Shown in pieces: positions 1-7,921 of a DNA stretch of 64,000 bases (position 1 is the stretch's first letter; each line of letters begins with the position of its first letter). The notes beneath the pieces were generated by a model. It worked only from the letters and a program-made list of their open reading frames with translations. It ran no database searches and was not told the origin of the DNA. The translations under genes were made by a program, and so were the position numbers. Source of the DNA: Pseudomonas sp. CFII64 (GTDB lineage Bacteria > Pseudomonadota > Gammaproteobacteria > Pseudomonadales > Pseudomonadaceae). The DNA is taken from NCBI RefSeq assembly GCF_000416235.1, contig NZ_ATLO01000004.1:310001-374000 (forward strand), given 5' to 3'.

Positions 1-183
1 GACGGGCAGGCTTGATCGATACAAAATAAACCCGGTCCCGAGCGCTCTGGCTCGTTTGGCGAGGCCTCTTTAAGGTGTAGCCTGCACTTGAATTTGAATG
101 AATGGCCTTGCTCTGCGGTCTCAGGCAAGTCAGCCATCGAGTTACGGTTATTTTTCTGCCGCTTTTCTGTTCGGGAACTGTCC

Positions 184-1257
184 ATGGGTCTCTCAAAAAT
201 ATTCTTCGCCGGCTGCCTGTCGTTCATCTGTCTGCCGAGCTTCGCCGAAACCGTCAACAATCTTTATCAGGTGCGCGAGCCGGTCAGCGGCCAGACCCCG
301 GATGAGCGCACCCGCGCCACCCAGGCCGCGCTGGATACGCTGGTGCTGCGTTTGACTGGCGACAGCAAGTCAGTGCAAGGCCCGGCGCTGGCCGAGCTGC
401 GCAAGAATCCGCAACAAATCATCAGTCAGTTCGGCTACGAGGCCGGTCCGCCGGAATCGCTGCTGGTGGATTTCGATCCCGCCAGCACCGACCGTTCGTT
501 GCGCCAGGCCGGTCTGCCGATCTGGGGCAGCAATCGGCCGACCATCCTTGGCTGGTGGCTGAATGACGCAACTGATGGCTCGAATCTGGTGGGCGACGGT
601 CAGAGCGCGGCCGAACCGCTGCGGCGTGCGGCCCAGCATCGCGGCTTGCCGTTGCGCCTGCCGCTGGCTGATCTTGGCGAGCAAGGCGTCGGCACCGCAA
701 AGAATCTGGAAGGCACCGACGCGACGCCGCTCAAGGAAGCGTCCGAACGCTACGGCGCCGACGCGTTGCTGGCGGTGCATGCCAAGGAAGAGGGCGGCCA
801 GTGGCAGGGTAAATGGCGTTTATGGCTGGGCGAGCAGCGCGAACAAGGCACCGCCACGGGCGCGACCTCCGACGCATTGGCCGATGCCGTGCTGTTGGCG
901 GTGAGCCAGCGTCTGGCGCCGCGCTTCGTGGTCAAGCCCGGCGCTGCCAGCGGTTTGTCGCTGGAGGTGCAGGGCATGAATCTGGAGCGTTACGCGCAAT
1001 TGATGCGTTTGCTTGAGCCTTTTGGTGCGCGTCTCAAATCGGTCGATGGCGAGCGGATCACCTATGACGTCAGCGCCAACGCCGATCAGCTGCGTGCGCA
1101 GTTGTCGCTGGCCAAGTTGCAGGAAGTGCCTGCCGGGGAAGTGGCGGCGTCTTCTCCTTCTATAGCCAGCGCGCCAGTCGATGGCGCCGCTGCTGCACCG
1201 GGCGCCGCGCCGATGATCGTTCCGGCGGCGGGACCACAATTGCACTTTCGCTGGTAA
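184..1257 (+). CDS. DUF2066 domain-containing exported protein
   Basis: Protein of 357 residues that begins with a hydrophobic signal peptide ending near the SFA-E junction (about residue 22), so it is probably periplasmic. The body matches the DUF2066 type that in Pseudomonas sits beside the PerM permease and Hda; its biochemical role is unknown to me. The frame is open further upstream to position 88, but the start at 184 is chosen because the signal peptide follows it directly and the upstream part reads like non-coding sequence. The C-terminus is rich in Ala and Pro. It lies 52 bp before the permease gene and probably shares its transcript. Confidence 0.8.
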   Translation: MGLSKIFFAGCLSFICLPSFAETVNNLYQVREPVSGQTPDERTRATQAALDTLVLRLTGDSKSVQGPALAELRKNPQQIISQFGYEAGPPESLLVDFDPASTDRSLRQAGLPIWGSNRPTILGWWLNDATDGSNLVGDGQSAAEPLRRAAQHRGLPLRLPLADLGEQGVGTAKNLEGTDATPLKEASERYGADALLAVHAKEEGGQWQGKWRLWLGEQREQGTATGATSDALADAVLLAVSQRLAPRFVVKPGAASGLSLEVQGMNLERYAQLMRLLEPFGARLKSVDGERITYDVSANADQLRAQLSLAKLQEVPAGEVAASSPSIASAPVDGAAAAPGAAPMIVPAAGPQLHFRW

Positions 1258-1309
1258 GCGGCGGTGATGATTCACGCAACGCTGCATCTTATAAAGCTGA
1301 GGGACTTTG

Positions 1310-2383
1310 ATGACTGACACACGGCGCTGGTTTTGGCTCGGCGGGATTGTCCTGCTGTTCCTGTTTGTTTACCTGTTGCACGCGATTCTCACGCCGTTTC
1401 TGGTAGCGCTGCTGCTGGCGTATATGGGCGATCCGCTGGCGGATCGGCTGGAGAAAGCCGGGTTGTCGCGGACCTTGAGCGTGGTGGCGGTATTTACCTT
1501 GTTCACCTTGATTCTGTTGGCGTTGCTGTTGGTCCTGGTGCCGATGCTGGCCAAGCAATTGTTCCGCCTGTATGAGCTCGCGCCGCAGATGCTCGACTGG
1601 TTGCAGCACACGGCGCTGCCGTGGGCTCAGGCCAAATTCGGGCTTGCCGACGGGTTCTGGAAGTTCGACAAGGTCAAGGCGGCGATTTCCGAGCACATGG
1701 GCCAGACCGGCGATATCGTTGGTATCGTGCTGTCCAAGGCGACCGCGTCGAGTCTGGCGCTGATTGGCCTGATCACCAATCTGGTGCTGATCCCGGTGGT
1801 GTGCTTTTACCTGCTGCGTGACTGGGACGTGATGATGGGCAAGGTGCGCAGCCTGCTGCCGCGTCATCGCGAAGGCCAGATCGTCAAGCTGGCGGGCGAA
1901 TGCCATGAAGTGCTGGGCGCGTTTATCCGTGGCCAATTGCTGGTGATGGTGGCGCTGGGCGTGATCTACGCGGCGGGGCTGATGCTGGTTGGCCTGGAAC
2001 TGGGCCTGTTGATCGGGGTAATCGCCGGTCTGGCGGCCATCGTGCCTTATATGGGCTTCGTGATCGGCATCGGCGCGGCATTGATTGCCGGCTTGTTCCA
2101 GTTCGGCGGCGACCTGTATCCGATGATGGGCATCATTGCGGTGTTCATGGTCGGCCAGGCGCTGGAAGGCATGGTGCTCACGCCGCTATTGGTGGGCGAT
2201 CGCATCGGTCTGCATCCGGTGGCGGTGATTTTCGCGATTCTGGCGGGCGGCGAACTGTTCGGTTTTACCGGCATCCTCCTCGCGCTGCCGGTGGCGGCGG
2301 TGATCATGGTGCTCGTGCGGCATGTTCATGACCTTTATAAGGACTCGGACATCTACGGCGGCATGGGCGACCCGGAGTTGTAG
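1310..2383 (+). CDS. AI-2E family transporter / PerM-like permease
   Basis: Integral membrane protein of 357 residues with about seven to eight hydrophobic helices: two at the N-terminus, one after residue 55, and a cluster from residue 150 to 340. It belongs to the AI-2E/PerM family, whose substrates are mostly unproven; assignment to autoinducer-2 export would be over-reading. The ATG at 1310 follows a GAGGG-type ribosome site; a TTG directly before it could also be read as a start. It sits between the DUF2066 gene and hda, and is followed by a strong hairpin terminator, so hda has its own promoter. Confidence 0.85.
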   Translation: MTDTRRWFWLGGIVLLFLFVYLLHAILTPFLVALLLAYMGDPLADRLEKAGLSRTLSVVAVFTLFTLILLALLLVLVPMLAKQLFRLYELAPQMLDWLQHTALPWAQAKFGLADGFWKFDKVKAAISEHMGQTGDIVGIVLSKATASSLALIGLITNLVLIPVVCFYLLRDWDVMMGKVRSLLPRHREGQIVKLAGECHEVLGAFIRGQLLVMVALGVIYAAGLMLVGLELGLLIGVIAGLAAIVPYMGFVIGIGAALIAGLFQFGGDLYPMMGIIAVFMVGQALEGMVLTPLLVGDRIGLHPVAVIFAILAGGELFGFTGILLALPVAAVIMVLVRHVHDLYKDSDIYGGMGDPEL

Positions 2384-2402
2384 GACCAATTGCTGCATCG
2401 CG

Positions 2403-2440
2403 AAGGACGTGGCACACGCCGAGTGCGCACGTCCTTTTTT
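2403..2440 (+). terminator. Rho-independent terminator after the PerM gene
   Basis: Inverted repeat AAGGACGTGGCAC...GTGCGCACGTCCTT with a short loop, followed by a run of T. It lies 20 bp past the permease stop codon and separates it from hda. Confidence 0.75.
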
Positions 2441-2601
2441 ATTGCAGGATTTGTCTCGGCAATTGTTCGGCGACCTCGCAAAGCACGCAAACCTTTGATT
2501 TTCCTTATGGTCTCGCGCATTGTGTGGCCCGCTTGACGGGTATAAACTTTGCACACTTTACACAGAGGCCCCTAACGGCTCACATGAGCTGTTCAGCCAG
2601 C

Positions 2602-3306
2602 ATGAAACCGATTCAGCTGCCCTTGGGTGTGCGTCTGCGTGATGACGCCACCTTCATCAATTACTATCCAGGCGCCAACGCCGCCGCACTCGGCTACGTG
2701 GAGCGGCTGTGCGAAGCCGACGCAGGCTGGACCGAAAGCCTTATCTATCTCTGGGGTAAGGACGGCGTAGGACGCACGCATCTGTTGCAGGCCGCATGCC
2801 TGCGCTTCGAGCAGATGGGCGAGCCGGCAGTCTATCTACCGCTGGCGGAAGTCATTGATCAAGGCGTCAAACTCTTCGATAACCTCGAACAATACGAACT
2901 GGTCTGTCTCGACGACCTGCAGGTTGTGGTCGGCAAGCCCGAGTGGGAAGAGGCCTTGTTCCACTTGTTCAACCGGCTGCGCGACAGTGGTCGTCGCCTG
3001 TTGATCGCGGCTTCGCAATCGCCCCGTGAACTGCCGGTCAAACTCCCCGATCTGAAATCGCGCCTGACCATGGCTCTGGTGTTCCAGATGCGTGGCCTGT
3101 CGGACGAAGACAAGCTGCGCGCCCTGCAACTGCGCGCCTCGCGACGCGGGCTGCACCTGACCGATGAGGTCGGGCATTTCATCCTGACGCGCGGCACACG
3201 CAGCATGAGCGCCTTGTTCGAGCTGCTTGAGCGCCTCGATCAGGCGTCCTTGCAGGCGCAACGCAAGCTGACCATCCCGTTCCTCAAAGAGACGCTGGGG
3301 TGGTAG
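2602..3306 (+). CDS. hda: DnaA regulatory inactivator Hda
   Basis: AAA+ protein of 234 residues related to DnaA domain III. In enterobacteria Hda works with the DNA-loaded beta clamp to stimulate ATP hydrolysis by DnaA and so prevents re-initiation of replication. The N-terminal MKPIQLPLGVRLRDDATF contains the clamp-binding QLPL segment (residues 4-7). The Walker A region reads GKDGVGRTHLL, with Arg where classical P-loops have Lys, as is normal for Hda. The Walker B-like segment is LVCLDDLQ. The start at 2602 is set by the clamp motif and normal family length; an upstream in-frame start at 2524 would add 26 unrelated residues. The sirtuin gene overlaps its 3' end. Confidence 0.95.
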   Translation: MKPIQLPLGVRLRDDATFINYYPGANAAALGYVERLCEADAGWTESLIYLWGKDGVGRTHLLQAACLRFEQMGEPAVYLPLAEVIDQGVKLFDNLEQYELVCLDDLQVVVGKPEWEEALFHLFNRLRDSGRRLLIAASQSPRELPVKLPDLKSRLTMALVFQMRGLSDEDKLRALQLRASRRGLHLTDEVGHFILTRGTRSMSALFELLERLDQASLQAQRKLTIPFLKETLGW

Positions 3307-4064
3307 ATCAGGCGTTGGTGTTGCAGGTTGCAGCAGCGTTGCGACATGCCCAACGAATTCTGATCATCACCGGCGCCGGGCTGTCTGCTGATTCGGGTTT
3401 GCCGACTTATCGCGGCGTCGGCGGTTTGTACAACGACAAGACCGCTGATGGCTTGCCTATCGAAATGGCCCTGTCCGGCCCGATGCTGCGCCGCGATCCT
3501 GCGCTGTGCTGGAAATACATCGCGCAACTGGCCAAGGCCTGCCTCGGCGCACAGCCCAATGAGGCGCACTACGCCATCGCCCAGTTGCAACGCAAGAAGC
3601 CCGAGTGCTGGGTGCTGACGCAAAATGTCGATGGATATCACCGCGCTGCGGGCAGCCCGCCTGAACGTGTGATCGAAATTCATGGTCAGCTGGCACCGGT
3701 TTATTGCCAGTCGTGCGCGGCGCAAGACCCGCAATGGACTGCGCACTTGGACCGCCCATTGCCGCCGCTGTGCAGTCACTGTGGTGGCATTCTGCGACCG
3801 TCCGTCGTTTTATTCGAGGAAATGCTGCCGGAGCTGGCGCTCGAAACCCTGCATCAAGAGATGGCAAAAGGCTTTGATGCGGTGTTGAGCATAGGCACCA
3901 CCGCAAGCTTCCCCTACATCCATGAACCCCTATTCAGGACAAGGGTTTGCGGCGGTTTTACGGCGGAGATTAATTTGACGCCTACCGATCAGAGTCCGCA
4001 GATGGACGCTTTTTTGCAGTGCCGGGCAGCACATGTCATGAGCGAACTGGTAAGTCACATATAG
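3300..4064 (+). CDS. Sir2-family NAD-dependent protein deacylase
   Basis: Sirtuin of 254 residues that would remove acyl groups from lysines using NAD. The Rossmann motif GAGLSADSGLPTYRG (residues 25-39) binds NAD, TQNVD (107-111) is the conserved ribose-binding segment, and H128 in EIHGQL is the catalytic histidine. Four cysteines in two pairs (C136/C139 and C158/C161) form the structural zinc site. The GTG start at 3300 lies inside the last codons of hda, giving a 7-nt overlap and suggesting translational coupling. A later start would remove part of the Rossmann fold. Whether it acts on acetyl or longer acyl lysines cannot be read from the sequence. Confidence 0.88.
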   Translation: MVDQALVLQVAAALRHAQRILIITGAGLSADSGLPTYRGVGGLYNDKTADGLPIEMALSGPMLRRDPALCWKYIAQLAKACLGAQPNEAHYAIAQLQRKKPECWVLTQNVDGYHRAAGSPPERVIEIHGQLAPVYCQSCAAQDPQWTAHLDRPLPPLCSHCGGILRPSVVLFEEMLPELALETLHQEMAKGFDAVLSIGTTASFPYIHEPLFRTRVCGGFTAEINLTPTDQSPQMDAFLQCRAAHVMSELVSHI

Positions 4065-4138
4065 TTCGATTGAATTTGCAAATGAGGATCATAGTTGGCA
4101 TAGTCTCGCCACCTTAACAGTCAGCCACGGTTGTGCCC

Positions 4139-4819
4139 ATGCTAGCTCGCTTCGCACCCCTCGTGCCTCTCGCACTCGTATCACTGCTGTTCGGTTGCTC
4201 GGCCAATATGCCGGTATCTCAACACGATACGCAGCAACAGCAGTACAAGACGCAGATCACCGCGCAGTCTTCCGTCAGCCGCTCCGATCGCTCGGTGTTG
4301 CAGGAAGAACTGGCCACTGAAGCCGAACTGGCTCAGTTTGCCGACAACAAACCTTATCAACTGCCAGCCCTGGCTGACAGCATCCTTGAGCGTGGCAAAT
4401 CCCTGATCGGTACCCGCTACCGTTTCGGCGGCACCTCAACCAGCACCGGTTTCGATTGCAGCGGTTTCATCGGTTATCTGTTCCGGGAAAAAGCGGGCAT
4501 GAGCCTGCCGCGTTCTTCTCGCGACATGATCAACATCGATGCGCCACTGGTTAAGCGCAACGATCTGGCACCGGGCGATCTGCTGTTCTTCAGCACTGCC
4601 GGTCGCGGTCGTGTCAGCCACGCTGCCATCTACCTGGGCGACAATCAGTTCATTCACTCCAGCAGCCGTCGCAGTGGCGGTGTTCGCGTCGACAGCCTGG
4701 ACGATGTGTACTGGAGCAAGACGTTCATCGAGGCCAAGCGTGCCCTGGCGATGGAATCGCCTAATATCGCGCCGCAGACAACTGCAATGACCTCGACTAC
4801 GCTCAAACGCCACAAGTAA
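4139..4819 (+). CDS. NlpC/P60 family lipoprotein (first of a tandem pair)
   Basis: Lipoprotein of 226 residues with lipobox LLFGC (lipidated Cys20), so it is anchored in the envelope. The C-terminal NlpC/P60 cysteine peptidase domain has Cys107 in FDCSGF, His161 in VSHAAIYLG and a third polar residue at His173, the usual catalytic set. Such enzymes cut peptide bonds in peptidoglycan stem peptides or cross-links. Residues 25-80 form a polar Gln/Ser-rich linker. A GTG six bases upstream (4133) is an alternative start. A similar but shorter gene follows; a hairpin terminator separates the two, so they may be independently expressed. Confidence 0.9.
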   Translation: MLARFAPLVPLALVSLLFGCSANMPVSQHDTQQQQYKTQITAQSSVSRSDRSVLQEELATEAELAQFADNKPYQLPALADSILERGKSLIGTRYRFGGTSTSTGFDCSGFIGYLFREKAGMSLPRSSRDMINIDAPLVKRNDLAPGDLLFFSTAGRGRVSHAAIYLGDNQFIHSSSRRSGGVRVDSLDDVYWSKTFIEAKRALAMESPNIAPQTTAMTSTTLKRHK

Positions 4820-4833
4820 TCACTACTGTGTTA

Positions 4834-4864
4834 CGCAAAAACAGGCTATAAGCCTGTTTTGCGC
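4834..4864 (+). terminator. Hairpin terminator between the two NlpC/P60 genes
   Basis: The repeat GCAAAAACAGGCT...AGCCTGTTTTGC has only a three-base loop and includes a T-rich arm. It lies 15 bp after the stop codon of the first NlpC/P60 gene. Confidence 0.6.
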
Positions 4865-4913
4865 ATTTAGCGCCCTCGGCAAGCAGCCGCATCCAGCTCA
4901 GGTTGTTGTATCC

Positions 4914-5456
4914 ATGTCGATTACGATGCGCCTCGCGGTCATTACTCTTGCTGCCTTGCTCGGCGCTTGCGCCAGCGCGCCTGCGCCAACCGCCAAGCCC
5001 CGGATTGTCCAACGTCCGATGCTGGTTGCCCCTCCTGAAAGTTTCTCCCCGGCTATCGAAGACGTGATGTTTCGCGCCCTCGGTCTGGTCGGCACGCCTT
5101 ATCACTGGGGCGGCAACACCCCTGATTCCGGTTTTGATTGCAGCGGTCTGATCGGTTACGTCTACCGTGACGCGGCAGGCATTGCCCTGCCTCGCTCGAC
5201 CCGCGACATGATCGGCATGCGTGCGCCGAACGTGGGCCGTGAACAGTTGCAGACCGGCGACCTGGTGTTCTTTGCCACAGGCGGTGGCTCGCAGGTCAGC
5301 CATGCGGGGATTTACGTCGGGGAAGGGCGTTTCGTGCATGCGCCAGCCACAGGCGGCACGGTCAAGCTGGACAGCCTGGACAAACCGTATTGGCAGCGCG
5401 CTTACCTGAATGCCAAGCGCGTCATTCAGCCATCGAGCCTGGCGCGTAATCCGTAG
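4914..5456 (+). CDS. NlpC/P60 family lipoprotein (second of a tandem pair)
   Basis: Lipoprotein of 180 residues; lipobox LLGAC gives lipidated Cys19. The NlpC/P60 domain occupies almost all of the mature protein, with Cys76 in FDCSGL, His130 in VSHAGIYVG and His142. It shares the motifs WGGNTPDSGFDCSGLIGYVYRD-type core and LPRSTRDMI with the upstream gene, so the pair is likely an old tandem duplication that diverged mainly in the linker. It is expected to act as an endopeptidase on peptidoglycan in the periplasm. A start at 4926 would also leave a working signal peptide. A REP-like palindrome follows the stop codon. Confidence 0.9.
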   Translation: MSITMRLAVITLAALLGACASAPAPTAKPRIVQRPMLVAPPESFSPAIEDVMFRALGLVGTPYHWGGNTPDSGFDCSGLIGYVYRDAAGIALPRSTRDMIGMRAPNVGREQLQTGDLVFFATGGGSQVSHAGIYVGEGRFVHAPATGGTVKLDSLDKPYWQRAYLNAKRVIQPSSLARNP

Positions 5457-5473
5457 CTGAAGCCAGTTCGTTG

Positions 5474-5555
5474 AAGCGAGGCTTGCCCGCGAAGAATGAT
5501 AACGCGGTGGGAATAGTCCACCGCGGCGCCTGATTCTCGGGCAAGCCTCGCTCCA
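5474..5555. repeat. REP-like palindromic element between convergent genes
   Basis: Two inverted arms, AGCGAGGCTTGCCCGCGAA on the left and TCTCGGGCAAGCCTCGCT on the right, enclose a second small inverted repeat (GCGGTGG/CCACCGC). It lies between the convergent NlpC/P60 and sorbosone-dehydrogenase-like genes. A near copy is found at 33119-33206. This is the pattern of Pseudomonas REP doublets and may also act as a two-way terminator. Confidence 0.75.
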
Positions 5556-5563
5556 GCGGGCCC

Positions 5564-6883
5564 TTACTTGGCCGCTGTCACTCGCCAGATCTTGTTGCCC
5601 ACGTCATCCGCCACCAGCAAACCACCCTGATGATCATTGACCACACCGACCGGGCGACCCTGGGCTTTTTCGTCGGCGTTGAGGAAGCCGGTCAGCAGGT
5701 CAATCGGCGCGCCGCTCGGCTTGCCGCCGCTGAACGGCACGAACAGCACCTTATAGCCGCTGTGCGGTTTGCGGTTCCAGGAGCCGTGCTGACCGATAAA
5801 TACGCCTTCATTGAACGGCGCCGGCAACGTCTTGCCATCGGCGAACACCAGACCCAGTGACGCGGTATGCGGGCCGACTGCGTAATCCGGGGCGATAGCC
5901 TTGGCCACCAGCTCCGGATTCTGCGGCGTCACGCGCACGTCCACATGCTGGCCGTAGTAGCTGAACGGCCAGCCGTAGAAAGCCCCGTCCTGCACCGAGG
6001 TGATGTAGTCCGGCACCAGATCGCTGCCGATTTCGTCACGCTCGTTGACCGCCGTCCAGAGTTTGCCGGTGGTGGGTTCCCAATCCATGCCGTTGGGGTT
6101 GCGCAGGCCTGAAGCAAAGATGCGGTGGGCGCCACTCGCGGTGTCCACTTCCCAGATCGCTGCGCGACCTTCTTCGGCGGCCAGGCCGTTCTCGGCGACG
6201 TTGCTGTTGGAGCCGACTGTCACGTAGAGCTTGCTGCCGTCCTTGCTGGCGATGACGTTCTTGGTCCAGTGGTGATTCAGCGTGCCGCCGGGAAGATCGA
6301 CGACTTTGGTCGGTTGCGCGCTGATCGAGGTCTGGCCGTCCTGATACGGGAAGCTGATCAGACGGTCGGTGTCGGCCACGTACAGCTTGTTACCCACCAG
6401 CGTCATGCCAAACGGCGAGTTGAGGTTTTCCAGGAACACCGTGCGGGTTTCGGCGATGCCGTCGTGGTCCTTGTCGCGCAGCAAAGTGATGCGATTGGGG
6501 CTTGGAACACCGGCCCCGGCGCGGCCCATGACTTTGCCCATGACCCAGCCGCGAATGCCTTTATTGTCGTCAGGCTTGGGCGGCGAGTTGGTTTCCGCCA
6601 CCAGCACGTCACCATTGGGCAGCACGTACAGCCAGCGCGGGTGGTCCAGGTGCTCGGCAAACGCGGCGACCTGCGTGCCTTTGGCGGCGATGGGTCTGGC
6701 GTCTTTTTCCCAGCCCACCGCCGGCGCGATGTTGACGGTCGGGATCAGCGTCTTGTTCGGTTCCGGCAGCTTTGGCGACGGCCCCGTGCCGTCGTTGACT
6801 TGCAGGGTCGAAGATTCGCCGCAGGCCGCCAGGCCTCCTGCAACCAGTAGCAATACCGCGAACTGTGGTCTGAGCTTGAACAT
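5564..6883 (-). CDS. Sorbosone dehydrogenase-like PQQ-type lipoprotein
   Basis: Protein of 439 residues with a lipoprotein signal (GGLAAC, lipidated Cys21). The rest fits a six-bladed beta-propeller of the glucose/L-sorbosone dehydrogenase superfamily, with repeated blade motifs such as [36 protein letters not shown] and [18 protein letters not shown]. Characterised relatives oxidise aldoses or sorbosone with PQQ as cofactor in the periplasm; substrate and cofactor here are inferred from family only. It stands alone on the minus strand, just upstream (divergently) of the cobalamin riboswitch, with no obvious partner gene. Confidence 0.8.
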   Translation of the reverse strand: MFKLRPQFAVLLLVAGGLAACGESSTLQVNDGTGPSPKLPEPNKTLIPTVNIAPAVGWEKDARPIAAKGTQVAAFAEHLDHPRWLYVLPNGDVLVAETNSPPKPDDNKGIRGWVMGKVMGRAGAGVPSPNRITLLRDKDHDGIAETRTVFLENLNSPFGMTLVGNKLYVADTDRLISFPYQDGQTSISAQPTKVVDLPGGTLNHHWTKNVIASKDGSKLYVTVGSNSNVAENGLAAEEGRAAIWEVDTASGAHRIFASGLRNPNGMDWEPTTGKLWTAVNERDEIGSDLVPDYITSVQDGAFYGWPFSYYGQHVDVRVTPQNPELVAKAIAPDYAVGPHTASLGLVFADGKTLPAPFNEGVFIGQHGSWNRKPHSGYKVLFVPFSGGKPSGAPIDLLTGFLNADEKAQGRPVGVVNDHQGGLLVADDVGNKIWRVTAAK

Positions 6884-7309
6884 GTTCGATCTCCATTACG
6901 GGCAGTGTTCCAGTAAGAGATAGAGACGCCTGCGCTTTCGAGGTTCAACTGGTTGCTGTGTTGATTGACGCTCCAGTCTCAAGCCTCTAACCTGCGCCCT
7001 TTGTTTCAGGTGCTCAAAATCCCCGGATTGCTTGAGTGAAACAGGGAAACCGGTAAGGACGCCCAGGGCGACCAATCCCGGTGCTGCCCCCGCAACGGTA
7101 GATGAGTGAAGCTGTGCTTCATGCCACTGTGTCCCCAGGACATGGGAAGGCGCACAGTCGGGATTTTCCCGCTCATGAGCCCGGAGACCGGCCTGATCCA
7201 TTCAACAGCATCACGGCGGGCGATGCTCTGGGCATGACGAAAGTCGTGCTGCCAGTCATTTGCTATTGCCTGCCGTCTGCTTTCGCGTGCCCTCAAGCGG
7301 AGAGCTGAG
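6884..7309. other. Intergenic region carrying the cobalamin leader
   Basis: This 426-bp gap between the divergent sorbosone-dehydrogenase-like gene and cobO holds the cobalamin riboswitch (7003-7197). After it comes a 112-bp expression platform that runs to the cobO start. I see no open frame in it with coding character. Confidence 0.8.
7003..7197 (+). ncRNA. Cobalamin (AdoCbl) riboswitch
   Basis: The conserved cobalamin aptamer elements appear in order: CAGGTGCT near 7007, GAAACAGGGAAACCGGT near 7037-7054, CCGGTGCTGCCCCCGCAACGG around 7078-7098, GCCACTG near 7123, GGGAAGGCG near 7144, and the B12 box CCCGGAGACCGGCCTG near 7180-7195. It sits directly upstream of cobO in the sense direction. 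It is expected to repress the whole cob operon when adenosylcobalamin is plentiful. Confidence 0.95.
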
Positions 7310-7921
7310 ATGAACGAATCCCCCGAACGCAACGCACGCCATCTGGCGCGCATGCTGCGCAAAAAACTCGTGATGGACCAGCGCATCGCCAGCGCACCCA
7401 ATGAATGCGGGCTGATGCTGGTCCTGACCGGCAACGGCAAAGGTAAAAGCAGTTCTGCATTTGGCATGTTGGCCCGGGCCATGGGCCACGGCATGCAATG
7501 CGGCGTCGTGCAGTTCATCAAAGGCAGCAACAGCACGGGCGAGGAGTTCTTCTTCCGGCGTTTCCCCGAGCAGGTTCGCTATCACGTGATGGGCGAGGGC
7601 TATACCTGGGAAACCCAGGACCGCCAGCGCGATATCGCCGCCGCCGAAGCTGCGTGGGAGGTTTCCCTGGAAATGCTCCGTGATCCGGCCATCGGCATGG
7701 TGATCCTCGACGAACTGAACATCGCCCTCAAGCACGGTTATCTGGACATCGAGCGCGTGCTTGGCGACCTGCAAGCCCGCCCGCCGATGCAGCACGTGAT
7801 TGTCACCGGCCGTGGCGCCAAACCGGAAATGATCGACATGGCCGATACCGTGTCGGAAATCACCGTGGTCAAACATGCCTTCCAGGCCGGTATCCGTGCG
7901 CAAAAAGGCATCGAGTTGTGA
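7310..7921 (+). CDS. cobO: Cob(I)yrinic acid a,c-diamide adenosyltransferase
   Basis: Enzyme of 203 residues of the CobA/CobO/BtuR type. It moves the 5'-deoxyadenosyl group from ATP to the reduced corrinoid cobalt in the cytoplasm. The P-loop GNGKGKSSS is at residues 41-49, and the downstream segments VVQFIKG, VILDELNIAL and VIVTGRGA are family hallmarks. It is the first gene after the cobalamin riboswitch, with the ATG preceded by a purine-rich GGAGAG stretch. Its stop codon overlaps the GTG start of cobB by four bases (GTGA), indicating translational coupling. Confidence 0.96.
   Translation: MNESPERNARHLARMLRKKLVMDQRIASAPNECGLMLVLTGNGKGKSSSAFGMLARAMGHGMQCGVVQFIKGSNSTGEEFFFRRFPEQVRYHVMGEGYTWETQDRQRDIAAAEAAWEVSLEMLRDPAIGMVILDELNIALKHGYLDIERVLGDLQARPPMQHVIVTGRGAKPEMIDMADTVSEITVVKHAFQAGIRAQKGIEL

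Noticed and set aside
1..183. Upstream gene at the left edge
   Set aside because: No supported frame covers these bases; the open frame that begins at 88 only extends the DUF2066 gene and lacks a ribosome site.
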